Part shown: one piece after another, positions 7,050 through 16,767 of the stretch
Position numbering within the stretch: the first letter of the stretch is position 1
Layout: the number at the start of each line of letters is the position of its first letter
Assembly: GCF_036053395.1 (NCBI RefSeq)
Contig: NZ_CP107942.1
Location: 2,632,501-2,696,500, forward strand
DNA: 64,000 nt
From: Actinoplanes sp. NBC_00393
GTDB taxonomy: Bacteria; Actinomycetota; Actinomycetes; Mycobacteriales; Micromonosporaceae
Direction: 5' to 3'
Notes under the pieces: model-generated
Database searches by the model: none
Seen by the model: only the letters and a program-made list of their open reading frames with translations
What the model was told of the DNA's origin: nothing
Made by a program: the position numbers and the translations under genes

Positions 7050-10000
7050 GGCGCGACCTCGATGATCGCCGGGGCGGTGTAGTGCAGGCGGCCGCCGTGG
7101 GCGAGCTTGATCAGGGCCCACCAGGTTCCGGTGGGATGGCCGGGCGGGACGCGTACGGGGAAGTGGGTTTCTGATTTGGCCCCCGGCTGAAGGGTGACCG
7201 CGGTGGTGACGGTGGGAAAGAGTTCCCACGTGTGCCAGGGGCTGATCAGTTGGGCGTGCACGAGGATCGGGCCGGCGGCGTCACTGCTGAGGTCGAGACC
7301 GATGGTGGCCGCGTCGCCCGGCCGCAGGCGCAGGTGGGTGTCGCGCAGGGCGGCGGTCACGGTCTCGGGGGCCGCGGTGCCGACCAGGACGCGGGCGATG
7401 TCCTCGACGGTCCGGCCGTCGTGGGTGAGCCGGGCGGTGATCCAGTGGCAGCCCTGAGCCGGCGAGGGGGTCACCTCGACCTCGGTGATCTGATGGCCGC
7501 CGGGTGCCAGGTCGTAGGGCACGGTGTCGGGGGTGCTGGTCCAGCCGTCCGGCAGGCCGAGTAGGACGGTTCCCCCGGCCGGCGAGGCGAGCGAGGAGGC
7601 GACGGTGACGGTGAGCCGGAGCGGCCCGTCGGCGGTGACGAGCGGCGGGTCGACGTGCACGGTCAGCGGCAGGTTGCCGGTGGGTGCCGGCCCGGTGTTG
7701 TGCAGCCAGTAGCGCGCGTAGGCAGGCGGCTCCTCGACAGCAAAGGCAGCGGCGGCAGGGACGACGGTAGCGGGCGTGGTGGGCGCAACGCTGAAGGTGA
7801 GCGTCCGGATGGCGGACGGCGACAGCGGGATCGCGGTCAGGTCGACGCCGGCATCGGAGGGTTCCTCGAGCAGGTTGGCGGGCCGGGGGTCAGTGGCGGG
7901 CGTCCACAGATCGAGCCGGGCCGAGACATCGCGGCCGTGCGGCTCGTACAGGCGGGCGGTGATCCGCGAGATCTCGGGCGTGGCCTCCAACCCGGCGGCG
8001 AGCGGGTTGCCCGCCGGTTTGAAAGCAGCCAGGACAGCGTTGGTGACGCCGACGAACGACTTCTGCTCGTCCGGCCCGGACGCGACCGGGAAACCCGACA
8101 GCGGATGGTTCAGCTCCTGACCGTGGCGCACCAGAGCGGTGTCCCGCCAGTCGCCGTCGCCGGCCACGACGGCGTAGTCGAAGGTGTGCGTCCAGTGCTG
8201 CTGCTGGAAGTTCGAGCCGTCGGGCGCGGTACGCCGCGGCGGGTCGATCCACACCCCGGACGGCCAGCCCGTGCACGAGCGCAGCAGCGACAGATGCAGC
8301 GCGCCTAAGGTGTCGACCGCGAAGCCGGGAATGCCGCGGTTGAGCAGCGCCACGGTCCCCGGCACGAGATCCGGGTCGGGTCCGGCCGCCAGACCGGTCG
8401 CGGCGATGACGGAGCCGTCCAGGATCGACAGGTCGCCGACGACCACGAGGACGGGCAGCGCCCGAACGTCGGTGAGATCCGCATTGGGCTGCCACACCTC
8501 CGTCAGCGCCGAAGCAGCCGGGATCCACAGCCGGGCCGAGCCGGACGCGGCGAGCTGGCGGTCGAGCTCGGCGGCATATGACGGTGGCGCCGCCGCGAGG
8601 GCCGCCGCCGTGAACGCGTTCGTGGACGGGCCGCCGACGGCGATGCGGACGTCGGGCAGGTTCGAGTCGATCGCGAGGCGCCCGTACCGCGAACCGGTGT
8701 CAACCGACGTGGTGGCGGTGACCCCCTGCCGGACCAGGGCGACCACCAGGTCCCGGGCGGCCGCCGGGTCGCCGGACGTGATCACCTCGGCGATGGAGAC
8801 GGCCCGGCTGTGCAGGCGCGCCCCGGACGGGTCGGACACCTCGACGCGGGCGGTGTGCGAGAGCGCGAACCAGTTCTGAGCCGGATTGTCCAGCGTCCAC
8901 GGCGCGGTCTCGGTGTCGGTCTCGACGTGGGCGAAACCACGCCCGACCACGGCGGCGCCGACCTCACTGACCGGCAGACCGCCTGGGATCGCGGCCGGCC
9001 AGCGCAGCCGGACCAGTCGGTCCGTGCCGGTGAAGCCCTCCAGCGTGGTGGCGCAGTCCAGGCGCGGGGAGCCGTCCCACAGGGTCAGGACCTGGGTGTA
9101 GGTGACGCCGCCGATCGTGCCGATGACGGTGAGGCGCTGGCCGAGGGAGGAGTGCTCCACGCGTACCGATGCGGGATTTTCGCTGGAGAGGTGGGTGGCC
9201 GGACCGTTGGGCAGCAGGTGCCACGGCCCTTCGTGGTATTTGGGGTGCGCCGGGTATTCGTCGTAGAAGCGCAGCTCATTGCCGGTCTCGCCGGCCACGA
9301 GGTAGTGCCGTCCGGTGCGCACGTCGTCGAGCGCGACGACACCACCACCGCGGGCCGGATCGACTTTCACGCGCAGGAACTCGTTGGCGATGACGGTCGG
9401 CGAGTCGACCTCCGCCCACGATCCGGACTCCTCACCCAACGAGAACGTCCGGTAGCCGACCGAAGGGACGTCCGCCGCCCGGAAGACCACGTCGGCGGCG
9501 GCAAGGCTGCCGTCCGCATGCAGCTCCGCGTTCTCCACCAGCGACGGCACGCCCGCCACGCCGACCGACGACGTTCCGGGCGAGGCGAACGCCACCCGCA
9601 CCCGCACCACGTCCGTTCGCGGCCAGCCCGACGGATTGAACACCGCGATCCGGCCGGTTCCCGCCTGCGGCGCCAAGGTCAACAACGCTTTTTCGCGTAC
9701 GCCGGAAGCGATCTCCCACGCCTCGCGCCACCCGGTGAGCAGGTCGAGGTAGACCTGGTCCGACTCCGACCCGGTGATCGCGTCGTGGTGCGCGCCGAAT
9801 ACCAGCTGCCGCCACGCCCGGTCCAGCGCCGCGTGCGGATAGGCGGCCCCGTGCGCCGCCGCGACGGTCGCGAACGTCTCCGCCTCGACCAGCAGCGACT
9901 CCGCCGCCCGCTGCGCCTGCTTGGTGTCGATGAACGACACGTCCTTGCCCGTGTAGATCGGGTTCATGTCCCGGGTCTGCGGCGGGAAGGCGCTGCGCTG

Positions 10001-11146
10001 GGAACGGACCGCGGCGAAGAACTCCTTCGGCAGGCCGCAGACGAAGCGCGGCGAGGAGTACCGGGCGTTCCAGTCCCGCTGGATCTCGGTGATCCACTTA
10101 GCCGGCGGGGTGTAGTCGGTGCCGACCGGCAGCAGCACGTTGCGGGTGGCGGCGACCCGTTTGAGCAACAGGAAGAAGTGGTAGACGCTCTCTTCCGCCT
10201 CTTCGAGGGTGGCCTTCGAGTCGATCTGCCAGCCGGCCGAGTAGTGCGCCGGCATGTAGTGGGTGAGCACGCCGTCGCCGGACGGGGACAGCCACTCGAA
10301 CTCCGAGGTGAACTGCATGACCGACGGATCGCCCCACCCGTCGAGCTTGGGTTCGTGGGTCCACAGCATCGGACCCCACTGGTGGTACGGTCCGCGCGCC
10401 CACGAGGACGAGTCGAGGCTGGCCGCGGCGACCAGGCCGGGGAACTGCGGGTCGTGGCCGAACGCATCCAGCTGCCAGGCCGTCCGTGGGTCGCCGCCGA
10501 GCACGCCGCGCTGATACCCGGCGCCGTGGACCAGGTTGCGGACCGTCGACTCGGCCGAGGTGAGATTGGTGTTCGGCTCGTTGTAGGTGCCGCCCATCAG
10601 CTCGAGGCGGCCCTCGCTGAGCAGTCGGCGCAGGTAGGCGCGGTCGCCCGGGTGCGCGTCCCAGTACGGCTTGAGGTAGTCCACCTCGGCGAGCACGAAC
10701 TTGTAGTCCGGGTCGCGGCGCGCGCTCTCCATGTGCTCGCGGACCAGGTCGAACCCGGCGTGCTGGAACGCGGCGCGGAACTCGGCGGCGGCCGGGCCGG
10801 CCTCGTCCCACGTCGCGGTGTACGCGGCCTGGGTGTTCCACCACACCGGGTCGTAGTGGAAGTGGGAGATCATCCAGACCGTCCAGCCGGGCTCGGCCAC
10901 GGTCACGGTCGTTTCGACAGTGGCGGCGCCGGCTGTCACCCGTACCGGAACGATGGATTTTGGATCTTGATCGGTGGTTATCGGGACGTCGGTGATCTGG
11001 CCCTCGGCGCCGGCCGACCCGTGCAGGCCGGGGCCTTCGATGCTGATCTCGGCCGGCTGGGTGAGTCCGGAGAGCTCGACCCGCACGATCTGGCGGGCGG
11101 GGTCGCCGACGAACAACTCGGTGCTGGTCACGGCCACGATGCGCAT
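7046..11146 (-). CDS. GH38 alpha-mannosidase
   Basis: The ATG at 11146 follows AAAGGA at good spacing and begins 2 nt beyond the upstream permease stop; the open frame further upstream is a shadow of that permease. The 1366-residue protein carries GH38 metal and catalytic motifs: ISHFHYDPVWW near residue 97 (zinc-binding His and Asp), GGTYNEPN, and WQLDAFGHDPQFP with the nucleophilic aspartate. The central helical-bundle and large beta-sandwich regions follow, and an NEW3-like beta-domain lies near 1140-1230. GH38 enzymes release alpha-mannose from mannans or N-glycans with retention of configuration. There is no signal peptide, so it probably acts in the cytoplasm on imported oligosaccharides, consistent with the transporter genes upstream. 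Confidence 0.92.
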   Translation of the reverse strand: MRIVAVTSTELFVGDPARQIVRVELSGLTQPAEISIEGPGLHGSAGAEGQITDVPITTDQDPKSIVPVRVTAGAATVETTVTVAEPGWTVWMISHFHYDPVWWNTQAAYTATWDEAGPAAAEFRAAFQHAGFDLVREHMESARRDPDYKFVLAEVDYLKPYWDAHPGDRAYLRRLLSEGRLELMGGTYNEPNTNLTSAESTVRNLVHGAGYQRGVLGGDPRTAWQLDAFGHDPQFPGLVAAASLDSSSWARGPYHQWGPMLWTHEPKLDGWGDPSVMQFTSEFEWLSPSGDGVLTHYMPAHYSAGWQIDSKATLEEAEESVYHFFLLLKRVAATRNVLLPVGTDYTPPAKWITEIQRDWNARYSSPRFVCGLPKEFFAAVRSQRSAFPPQTRDMNPIYTGKDVSFIDTKQAQRAAESLLVEAETFATVAAAHGAAYPHAALDRAWRQLVFGAHHDAITGSESDQVYLDLLTGWREAWEIASGVREKALLTLAPQAGTGRIAVFNPSGWPRTDVVRVRVAFASPGTSSVGVAGVPSLVENAELHADGSLAAADVVFRAADVPSVGYRTFSLGEESGSWAEVDSPTVIANEFLRVKVDPARGGGVVALDDVRTGRHYLVAGETGNELRFYDEYPAHPKYHEGPWHLLPNGPATHLSSENPASVRVEHSSLGQRLTVIGTIGGVTYTQVLTLWDGSPRLDCATTLEGFTGTDRLVRLRWPAAIPGGLPVSEVGAAVVGRGFAHVETDTETAPWTLDNPAQNWFALSHTARVEVSDPSGARLHSRAVSIAEVITSGDPAAARDLVVALVRQGVTATTSVDTGSRYGRLAIDSNLPDVRIAVGGPSTNAFTAAALAAAPPSYAAELDRQLAASGSARLWIPAASALTEVWQPNADLTDVRALPVLVVVGDLSILDGSVIAATGLAAGPDPDLVPGTVALLNRGIPGFAVDTLGALHLSLLRSCTGWPSGVWIDPPRRTAPDGSNFQQQHWTHTFDYAVVAGDGDWRDTALVRHGQELNHPLSGFPVASGPDEQKSFVGVTNAVLAAFKPAGNPLAAGLEATPEISRITARLYEPHGRDVSARLDLWTPATDPRPANLLEEPSDAGVDLTAIPLSPSAIRTLTFSVAPTTPATVVPAAAAFAVEEPPAYARYWLHNTGPAPTGNLPLTVHVDPPLVTADGPLRLTVTVASSLASPAGGTVLLGLPDGWTSTPDTVPYDLAPGGHQITEVEVTPSPAQGCHWITARLTHDGRTVEDIARVLVGTAAPETVTAALRDTHLRLRPGDAATIGLDLSSDAAGPILVHAQLISPWHTWELFPTVTTAVTLQPGAKSETHFPVRVPPGHPTGTWWALIKLAHGGRLHYTAPAIIEVAP

Positions 11147-11148
11147 GC

Positions 11149-11961
11149 TTATCCTTTCACCGCGCCGGTGAGGCTGAACGCCCCGCCGAGCACCTTGGAC
11201 ACCGCGGAGTACAGAAGGATCACCGGCACGGTGTAGAGGATCGAGAACGCGGCGAGCTGGCCGTAGGCGACCTGCCCGTACTGGGAGAAGAAGGTGTAGA
11301 TGGTCACCGCGGCCGGCTGTTTCTCCGGGCTGAGCAGCAGGATGAACGGGACGAAGAAGTTCCCCCACTGCAGCACGAACGTGAAGATGAACACGACCGT
11401 CAGCCCGGGGACCATCAGCGGCAGCACGATGCGGTGCAGTGACTGGAACCAGCCCGCGCCGTCGGTCCAGGCGGCCTCCTCCAGGCTGAGCGGCACGCTG
11501 TCCATGAAGTTCTTCATCATCCAGATGGCGAACGGCAGCGCGGACGCCGTCATGAACGCGATGGTGGCCGGCACCGAGTCGATCAGGTTGAACCGGCTGT
11601 ACATGGCGTAGACGGGCACCATGACCGCGGTGATCGGCAGGCCGGTGGCGAACAGGATGATGAGCAGGAAGTTGCGGCCGAACCGGTTGCGGTAGCGCGA
11701 CAGCGGATACGCGGCGAACGTGGCGACGAGCGCGGTGAAGATCGCCGTGCTGCCGGAGATGATCAGTGAGTTGAGCATCGGGCGGAACACGGTCTCGGGG
11801 GTGAGCACCTCCTGGAAGTTCACGAGCGAGAACTCCCAGGTCACCTCCGCCGACAGGCCGGAGTGCGGCTGGATCGAGGAGATCAGCAGCCAGGCGAACG
11901 GGAGCAGAAAGCAGATCGCGATCAGCAGCAGGGCCAGGTAGATCGCCAGGCGCCGGGCCAT
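11149..11961 (-). CDS. Sugar ABC transporter permease (MalG type)
   Basis: The 270-residue protein has six predicted membrane helices, starting with a hydrophobic segment at about 5-27. The EAA loop reads EEAAWTDGAGWFQSLHRIVLP, the cytoplasmic contact for the ATPase, and the C-terminus ends in LTGAVKG, typical of MalG-type (CUT1) permeases. It starts 1 nt after the stop of the partner permease and is followed 2 nt later by the mannosidase, so it is certainly co-transcribed. Substrate is inferred to be a mannose-containing oligosaccharide from the GH38 neighbour only. Confidence 0.92.
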   Translation of the reverse strand: MARRLAIYLALLLIAICFLLPFAWLLISSIQPHSGLSAEVTWEFSLVNFQEVLTPETVFRPMLNSLIISGSTAIFTALVATFAAYPLSRYRNRFGRNFLLIILFATGLPITAVMVPVYAMYSRFNLIDSVPATIAFMTASALPFAIWMMKNFMDSVPLSLEEAAWTDGAGWFQSLHRIVLPLMVPGLTVVFIFTFVLQWGNFFVPFILLLSPEKQPAAVTIYTFFSQYGQVAYGQLAAFSILYTVPVILLYSAVSKVLGGAFSLTGAVKG

Positions 11962-11962
11962 G

Positions 11963-12877
11963 TCAGTCCTCCAACCTGATCAGCCGCAGGTAGATCACCG
12001 AGAAGAGGGCGCCGACGAGGAGCAGGACCAGTGCCATCGCCGTGCCGTAGCTGAGCTCGTAGAACTTGAACGACTGCTCGTACATGTAGAGCGGCGTGGT
12101 CTGGCTGGCCGTGCCCGGCCCGCCGCCGGTCATCACGAAGATCAGGCCGAACGCGGCGAGGGTCTGCAACGTGATGAGCATGAGGTTGCTGACGATCGAG
12201 CGGCGGATCAGCGGCAGCGTCACGTAACGCAACTTCTGCCAGCCGGAGGCGCCGTCGATCGCCGCGGCCTCCAGCAGGTCGGGTGGCACGTCGGAGAGCG
12301 CCGCGTCGTAGACGAGCATGCTGAACGCGGTGCCCCGCCACACGTTCGCGAAGATGACCGCGACCATCGGGGCGGTGTAGAGCCAGTTCTGCTGCACTCC
12401 GACGTGCTGCAGCAGCTCGTTGAGGGTGCCGGTGCGGTGCAGGAACGCGTACCAGCAGAAGCCGGCGACGGTTTCCGGCACCGCCCACGCGGCCAGCACC
12501 AGCCCGGTGACCAGCGTGCGGCTGACCCGGTTGCGGCCGCGCATCAGCAGGGCGAGCAGCAGCCCGAGGGTGTTTTGGCCGATCACCGCCGAGCCGACCA
12601 CGAAGATCAGCGTCAGCCAGATCGAATGCCAGAAGGCCGGGTCGTTCACCATCCGTTCGAAGTTGGCCAGGCCGACGAATTCGACAGCGCCGGCGCCGCT
12701 GAGCGCGGTGTTGGTGAACGCGATGTAGACGCTCCACAGCATCGGGCCCGCGAAGAACAGGAGCAGCAGCACCAGAGCCGGCAGCAGCGGGATGAGGCTG
12801 CGCAGGCCGCGGCCGCGATCCCGGCGGGGCGTTTCCTCAGGGTCACGCACCGCCGGGGGCAGCGTCGTGGCCGTCAC
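11963..12877 (-). CDS. Sugar ABC transporter permease (MalF type)
   Basis: This 304-residue inner-membrane protein has a basic cytoplasmic N-terminus, then about six helices. Its EAA loop is LEAAAIDGASGWQKLRYVTLP. It overlaps the binding-protein stop by 4 nt (ATGA), showing translational coupling. It should form the heterodimeric CUT1 channel with the permease downstream. No ATPase gene is present in the operon. Confidence 0.92.
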   Translation of the reverse strand: MTATTLPPAVRDPEETPRRDRGRGLRSLIPLLPALVLLLLFFAGPMLWSVYIAFTNTALSGAGAVEFVGLANFERMVNDPAFWHSIWLTLIFVVGSAVIGQNTLGLLLALLMRGRNRVSRTLVTGLVLAAWAVPETVAGFCWYAFLHRTGTLNELLQHVGVQQNWLYTAPMVAVIFANVWRGTAFSMLVYDAALSDVPPDLLEAAAIDGASGWQKLRYVTLPLIRRSIVSNLMLITLQTLAAFGLIFVMTGGGPGTASQTTPLYMYEQSFKFYELSYGTAMALVLLLVGALFSVIYLRLIRLED

Positions 12878-14232
12878 CCGCTCACCTTGTCGGGGCCGAC
12901 GGCCGCCTTGACCTCGTCACCGTAGGTGGCCATGGCCTGCTCGGGCGTCGCCTGGCCGGTCATCACCGCCTCCATGGCGACCTGGATGGCGTTGGAGACC
13001 CGCGGATACTCCGGGTAGGCGGGCCGGAAGTGGGTCACCTGCACCAGGTCGGTGAAGAACTTCAGGGTCGGGTTCGAGTTCAGGTACTTCGGGTCCTCGG
13101 CCACGTCCTTGCGCTCGGCGATCTGGCCGGCCGCGATGTCGTACGCGAGCGAGTTCTCCTTGTTCAGCGCGAGGCTCACGTAGTCGAACGCGGCCTGCTT
13201 GTCCTTGGTGCGCGAGCCGACCGACAGCACCCAGCCGCCGGACATGCTGGTCGCACCGGGCGCCTGGCCGTTCTGGGTGGGCATCGGGGCCTGGCCGAGC
13301 ACCTTGGTCCACGCCGGCCACGGCTTCGCGCCGGTCTCGATCCAGTTGCCGCTCTGCCACGAGCCGTTCAGGTCGATGGCGATCTTGTTCTCGGGGATGA
13401 GCTCGGAGTTCAGCCGGGTGCCGAAGTTCGGGTCGAGCGCGTCCTGCACGTCGGGGCCGAGCTTCTCGCCGTACACGGTCTTGATGAAGGTCAGCGAGTC
13501 GAGGAAGCCGGGCGTGTTGACCAGCCATTTCTTGCTCGCCTCGTCGTAGAGGGTGTCGGCGGTGCCGTAGAGCAGCATCTCGAAGCCCTGCATGCTGGCG
13601 GCCTCGCCCGCGCCCTTGCCCGAGAAGACGTTCATCGGGATCACTCCGGGCAACTTCGACTTGATCGTACGCGCTGCCGTGAGCACGTCGTCCCAGGTCT
13701 TCGGCTGCCACGGCACGGGCAGTCCCGCCTTGGCGAACAGATCCTTGTTGTACCAGAGGGCGCGGGTGTCGGTGCCCATCGGAACGCCGTAGATCTTGCC
13801 GTCGAGGCCCTTGGCGGCCGCCTTCGACGCGTCGGTGAACTGGCCCCAGTCGGCCCACTTGCTCAGATAGTCGTCGAGCGGGGCGAGGAACCCGGCCTGG
13901 ATGTCCGTGTTCACCAGGAACGTGTCCTCGTAGAGGATGTCCGGCGCGGTGTTGGGGGACCGGTTCATCAGGGTGAGCTTGGTGTAGTAGTCGTTCTCGG
14001 ACGCCTCGATCGGCAGCAGCTTCACGGTCCAGCCCTGGTGGGCCGCCTCGTACTCGCCCTTGACCTTGTTCATCAGGTCGTCCATCTGGATGAAGGTGCC
14101 GAACTTCTGGTACGCCACGGTGAGGGTTTTCGCGTCGCTGTCGCCGCCGCCTGAATCGCCGGAGCACGCCGTGGTCGCGCTCAGGGTCAGGGTCAGCAGT
14201 CCGGCAAGGAGAGCTGTGGTGCGTCGTCGCAT
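12874..14232 (-). CDS. Sugar ABC transporter substrate-binding lipoprotein
   Basis: The ATG at 14232 has AAGGAG about 7 nt upstream. The 452-residue product opens with MRRRTTALLAG, a hydrophobic stretch and a lipobox-type LSATTAC, so it is an exported lipoprotein. The mature part has the solute-binding-protein family 1 pattern, including LVNTDIQAGFLAPLDDYLSKW, GVPMGTDTRALWYNKDLFAKAG and a C-terminal helical lobe with FRPAYPEYPRVSNAIQVAME. It is the first gene of the mannoside operon and faces the LacI-type regulator. A mannan- or mannoside-derived ligand is inferred from context. Confidence 0.93.
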   Translation of the reverse strand: MRRRTTALLAGLLTLTLSATTACSGDSGGGDSDAKTLTVAYQKFGTFIQMDDLMNKVKGEYEAAHQGWTVKLLPIEASENDYYTKLTLMNRSPNTAPDILYEDTFLVNTDIQAGFLAPLDDYLSKWADWGQFTDASKAAAKGLDGKIYGVPMGTDTRALWYNKDLFAKAGLPVPWQPKTWDDVLTAARTIKSKLPGVIPMNVFSGKGAGEAASMQGFEMLLYGTADTLYDEASKKWLVNTPGFLDSLTFIKTVYGEKLGPDVQDALDPNFGTRLNSELIPENKIAIDLNGSWQSGNWIETGAKPWPAWTKVLGQAPMPTQNGQAPGATSMSGGWVLSVGSRTKDKQAAFDYVSLALNKENSLAYDIAAGQIAERKDVAEDPKYLNSNPTLKFFTDLVQVTHFRPAYPEYPRVSNAIQVAMEAVMTGQATPEQAMATYGDEVKAAVGPDKVSG

Positions 14233-14266
14233 GCTCGTCTCCTTCGAAAGTGGATCCTCCTGCATA

Positions 14267-14302
14267 GTTCTGAGAACGTATTCATAGAACGTAATCAATT
14301 AC
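14267..14302. promoter_or_regulatory. Candidate LacI-regulator operator cluster in divergent promoter
   Basis: Three overlapping symmetric elements occupy this divergent 98-bp intergenic stretch. GTTCTGAGAAC at 14267-14277 is an inverted repeat about a central G. AGAACGTA is repeated directly at 14273-14280 and 14286-14293 (13-bp period). GTAATCAATTAC at 14291-14302 has GTAAT/ATTAC arms. The adjacent LacI-type gene makes autoregulation and operon repression the natural hypothesis. Confidence 0.55.
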
Positions 14303-14330
14303 TCTTGGCCCGGTCAACCGAGGGGATTTC

Positions 14331-15335
14331 ATGCGGCAGCCCACCATGCGTGACGTTGCGAAGGCGGCCGGCGTCAGCCAGGCGACGGTCTCGCGGGTCG
14401 TCAACGACGAGCGCTACATCCGGCCCGAGACCCGGGCCGCCGTCGAACGCGCCATCGCCGAGCTCGGCTTCCACCGCAACGAGATCGCCCGCACGCTGCG
14501 GCCCGGCCAGGCCGCCAACACCATCGCCCTGGTCATCGAGGACCCCGGCAACCCGTTCTGGTCCGCGATCATCCGCGGCGCCGAGGAGACTGCCCGCCGC
14601 CACCGCCACATGCTCGTCGTCGGCAGCACCGGCCAGGACTACGACCAGGAACGCGACCTGCTGCGCGACCTCGTCCGCCGCCGCGTCGACGGCCTGCTCG
14701 TCGTGCCGACCGCCCACGACCACGTCGACCTGCACCACGAGCTCGCCCGCCGCGCGCCCATGGTCTTCATCGACCGCGTCCCGCCGGGCGTGCCCGCCGA
14801 CTCGGTCGTGCTCGACAGCTTCGGCGGCGCCCGCAGCGCGGTCGCGCACCTGATCTCGGCCGGCTACCGGCGCATCGCGTTTCTCGGCGGCGACCCGGCC
14901 GTGCACACCGGCGCGGCACGCCAGGCCGGCTACCGGCAGGCGCTCGCCGACGCGGGACTGCCGTGCGACCCCGCGCTGATCAGCCTGGGCAACCACACCG
15001 TCACGGCCGCGGCCCGATCCGCTGCCGAGCTGCTCACCGAGCCGGTCGACGCCGACGCCGTCTTCGCCGACAACAACCGGATCTGTGTGGGAGTCCTGCA
15101 CGCGGCCGCGGCGCACGGCGGCGATGTGGGGATCGCCGGCTTCGACGACGTCGAGCTGGTCGACCTGCTTCCCCGTCCGGTCGCCCTGATCACGTACGAC
15201 GCGGTCGAGCTCGGCCGGCAGGCGGCGACCCTGCTGTTCGACCGGATCGGTGGCAGCACGGCGGAGGCCCGCCGGGTCGTTCTGCCGACGAAGCTTGTCC
15301 ATCGCGGCGATGCGGCGATCGGCCGCGGCCGATAG
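14331..15335 (+). CDS. LacI-family transcriptional regulator
   Basis: The 334-residue protein has the textbook LacI architecture. The N-terminal HTH reads TMRDVAKAAGVSQATVSRVV (about 5-24), followed by the hinge-helix region GFHRNEIARTLRPG. A periplasmic-binding-protein-like ligand domain runs from about 63 to 325 (NTIALVIEDPGNPFWSAI, then VFIDRVPPG). AGGGG lies about 6 nt before the ATG. Being divergent from the GH38 operon, it most likely represses that operon until a mannose-containing inducer binds. It could in principle act elsewhere, since no gene of its own follows in the same operon except a metallopeptidase 10 bp downstream. Confidence 0.93.
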   Translation: MRQPTMRDVAKAAGVSQATVSRVVNDERYIRPETRAAVERAIAELGFHRNEIARTLRPGQAANTIALVIEDPGNPFWSAIIRGAEETARRHRHMLVVGSTGQDYDQERDLLRDLVRRRVDGLLVVPTAHDHVDLHHELARRAPMVFIDRVPPGVPADSVVLDSFGGARSAVAHLISAGYRRIAFLGGDPAVHTGAARQAGYRQALADAGLPCDPALISLGNHTVTAAARSAAELLTEPVDADAVFADNNRICVGVLHAAAAHGGDVGIAGFDDVELVDLLPRPVALITYDAVELGRQAATLLFDRIGGSTAEARRVVLPTKLVHRGDAAIGRGR

Positions 15336-15345
15336 CTTGATCCTC

Positions 15346-16764
15346 ATGGTGCGGAAGCTGGCTCTGGCTCTGGTCCTCACGGTGTCGACGTCTGTCGTGC
15401 TTCCCGGCACGCCCGCCGGCGCGACCTTCCACCCCGGGACACCGGGCGCGATCGGCATCGGTGACCCCTACTACCCGCTGGACGGCAACGGCGGCTACGA
15501 CGTCAAGCACTACGACCTGGCGATCCGGTACACGCCGGCCACCGACGCGCTGGCCGGCGTGGTGAAGATCGAGGCCCGGGCGACCCAGCGGCTGTCCGCC
15601 TTCAACCTCGACCTCGACGGCCTGACCGTCCGGTCGGTCACCGTGGACGGCCGCCCGGCGAAGTTCTCGCGCGACGGCACCGAGCTCACCGTGACGCCGG
15701 GCCGGTCGCTCGCCAAGGGACACGTCTTCGACACGAAAATCGTCTACGACGGCGTGCCCAAAGTGATCCAGGACCCGGACCTCGGCGACGGCGGCGCCTT
15801 CACCACCACCGACGGCGTGGTCATCCTCGGCGAGCCGGATGTCGCGCAGGCGTGGTATCCGTCCAACGACCACCCGAGCGACAAGGCGTCCTTCTCGATC
15901 GCGCTGACCGTGCCGAAGGACGTGCAGGCGATCTCCAACGGCGTCCCGGCCGGCCGGTCGACCGCCGGCGGCTGGAGCACCTGGCGCTGGGAGCAGCGCG
16001 AGCCGATGGCGACCTATCTGGCCATGGCGGCGATCGGCGACTTCGACGTGACCTCCTACCGCAGGAACGGGATCACGTTCCTGGACGCGATCGACCCGGC
16101 GCTTTCCGCGGAGCGGTACGCCAGGGCGGCCAAATCGTTCGCCCGCCAGCCGGAGATCATCCAGTTCCTGTCCGGCTACTTCGGGCCGTACCCGATGCGT
16201 GCGGCCGGCGGCGTCGTGGACGCCGAGGGCGACTGGGGCTACGCGCTGGAGACCCAGGGCCGCCCGATCTACACGCCGGAGGACTTCGACAACCAGGAGG
16301 ACGGCGACAGCGTCGTCGTGCACGAGCTGGCCCACCAGTGGTACGGCAACAGCGTCGCGCTGGACCGGTGGGCGGGCATCTGGCTCAACGAGGGCTTCGC
16401 GTCGTACGCCGAATGGCTGTGGAGCGAGCGTGAGGGCCTGGGCACCGCGCAGGAGTCCTTCGAGCAGCTGTACGCGACCCCGGCCACCTCATCGCTGTGG
16501 AAGTCGAAGGTCGCCGACCCCGGACCGCCGAACCTGTTCATCGGCGCCGTCTACAACCGCGGCGCGATGACCCTGCACGCCCTGCGGCTGACCGTCGGCG
16601 ACGCCAAGTTCTTCCGCATCCTGCGGTCCTGGGCGCAGATCCACCGCAACGGCAACGTGACCACCGAGCAGTTCATCGCCCACGCCGAACGCGTCTCCGG
16701 CCGCGACCTCGGTGCCCTGTTCACCGCATGGCTCTACACGCCGTCGAAGCCCGCGCACCCCTGA
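15346..16764 (+). CDS. Secreted M1-family metallopeptidase
   Basis: The ATG at 15346 gives a classic Sec signal (VRKLALALVLTVSTSVVLPG, cleavage near PAGA) and a 472-residue product. The N-terminal beta-domain contains YDLAIRYTPATDALAG, typical of M1 aminopeptidase-like enzymes. The catalytic zinc motif is HELAHQW, with the third ligand Glu in WLNEGFASYAEW 18 residues on. The helical C-terminal domain is much shorter than in aminopeptidase N, as in other small actinobacterial M1 proteins. It lies 10 bp after the LacI-type gene, so may be cotranscribed. No clear ribosome site is seen. Confidence 0.9.
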   Translation: MVRKLALALVLTVSTSVVLPGTPAGATFHPGTPGAIGIGDPYYPLDGNGGYDVKHYDLAIRYTPATDALAGVVKIEARATQRLSAFNLDLDGLTVRSVTVDGRPAKFSRDGTELTVTPGRSLAKGHVFDTKIVYDGVPKVIQDPDLGDGGAFTTTDGVVILGEPDVAQAWYPSNDHPSDKASFSIALTVPKDVQAISNGVPAGRSTAGGWSTWRWEQREPMATYLAMAAIGDFDVTSYRRNGITFLDAIDPALSAERYARAAKSFARQPEIIQFLSGYFGPYPMRAAGGVVDAEGDWGYALETQGRPIYTPEDFDNQEDGDSVVVHELAHQWYGNSVALDRWAGIWLNEGFASYAEWLWSEREGLGTAQESFEQLYATPATSSLWKSKVADPGPPNLFIGAVYNRGAMTLHALRLTVGDAKFFRILRSWAQIHRNGNVTTEQFIAHAERVSGRDLGALFTAWLYTPSKPAHP

Positions 16765-16767
16765 GCC

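Noticed and set aside
8810..11236. 808-codon open frame antisense to the mannosidase
   Set aside because: Arg/Gly/Val-rich translation without domains; the opposite strand encodes a fully motif-bearing GH38. High GC in the third codon position creates such shadows.
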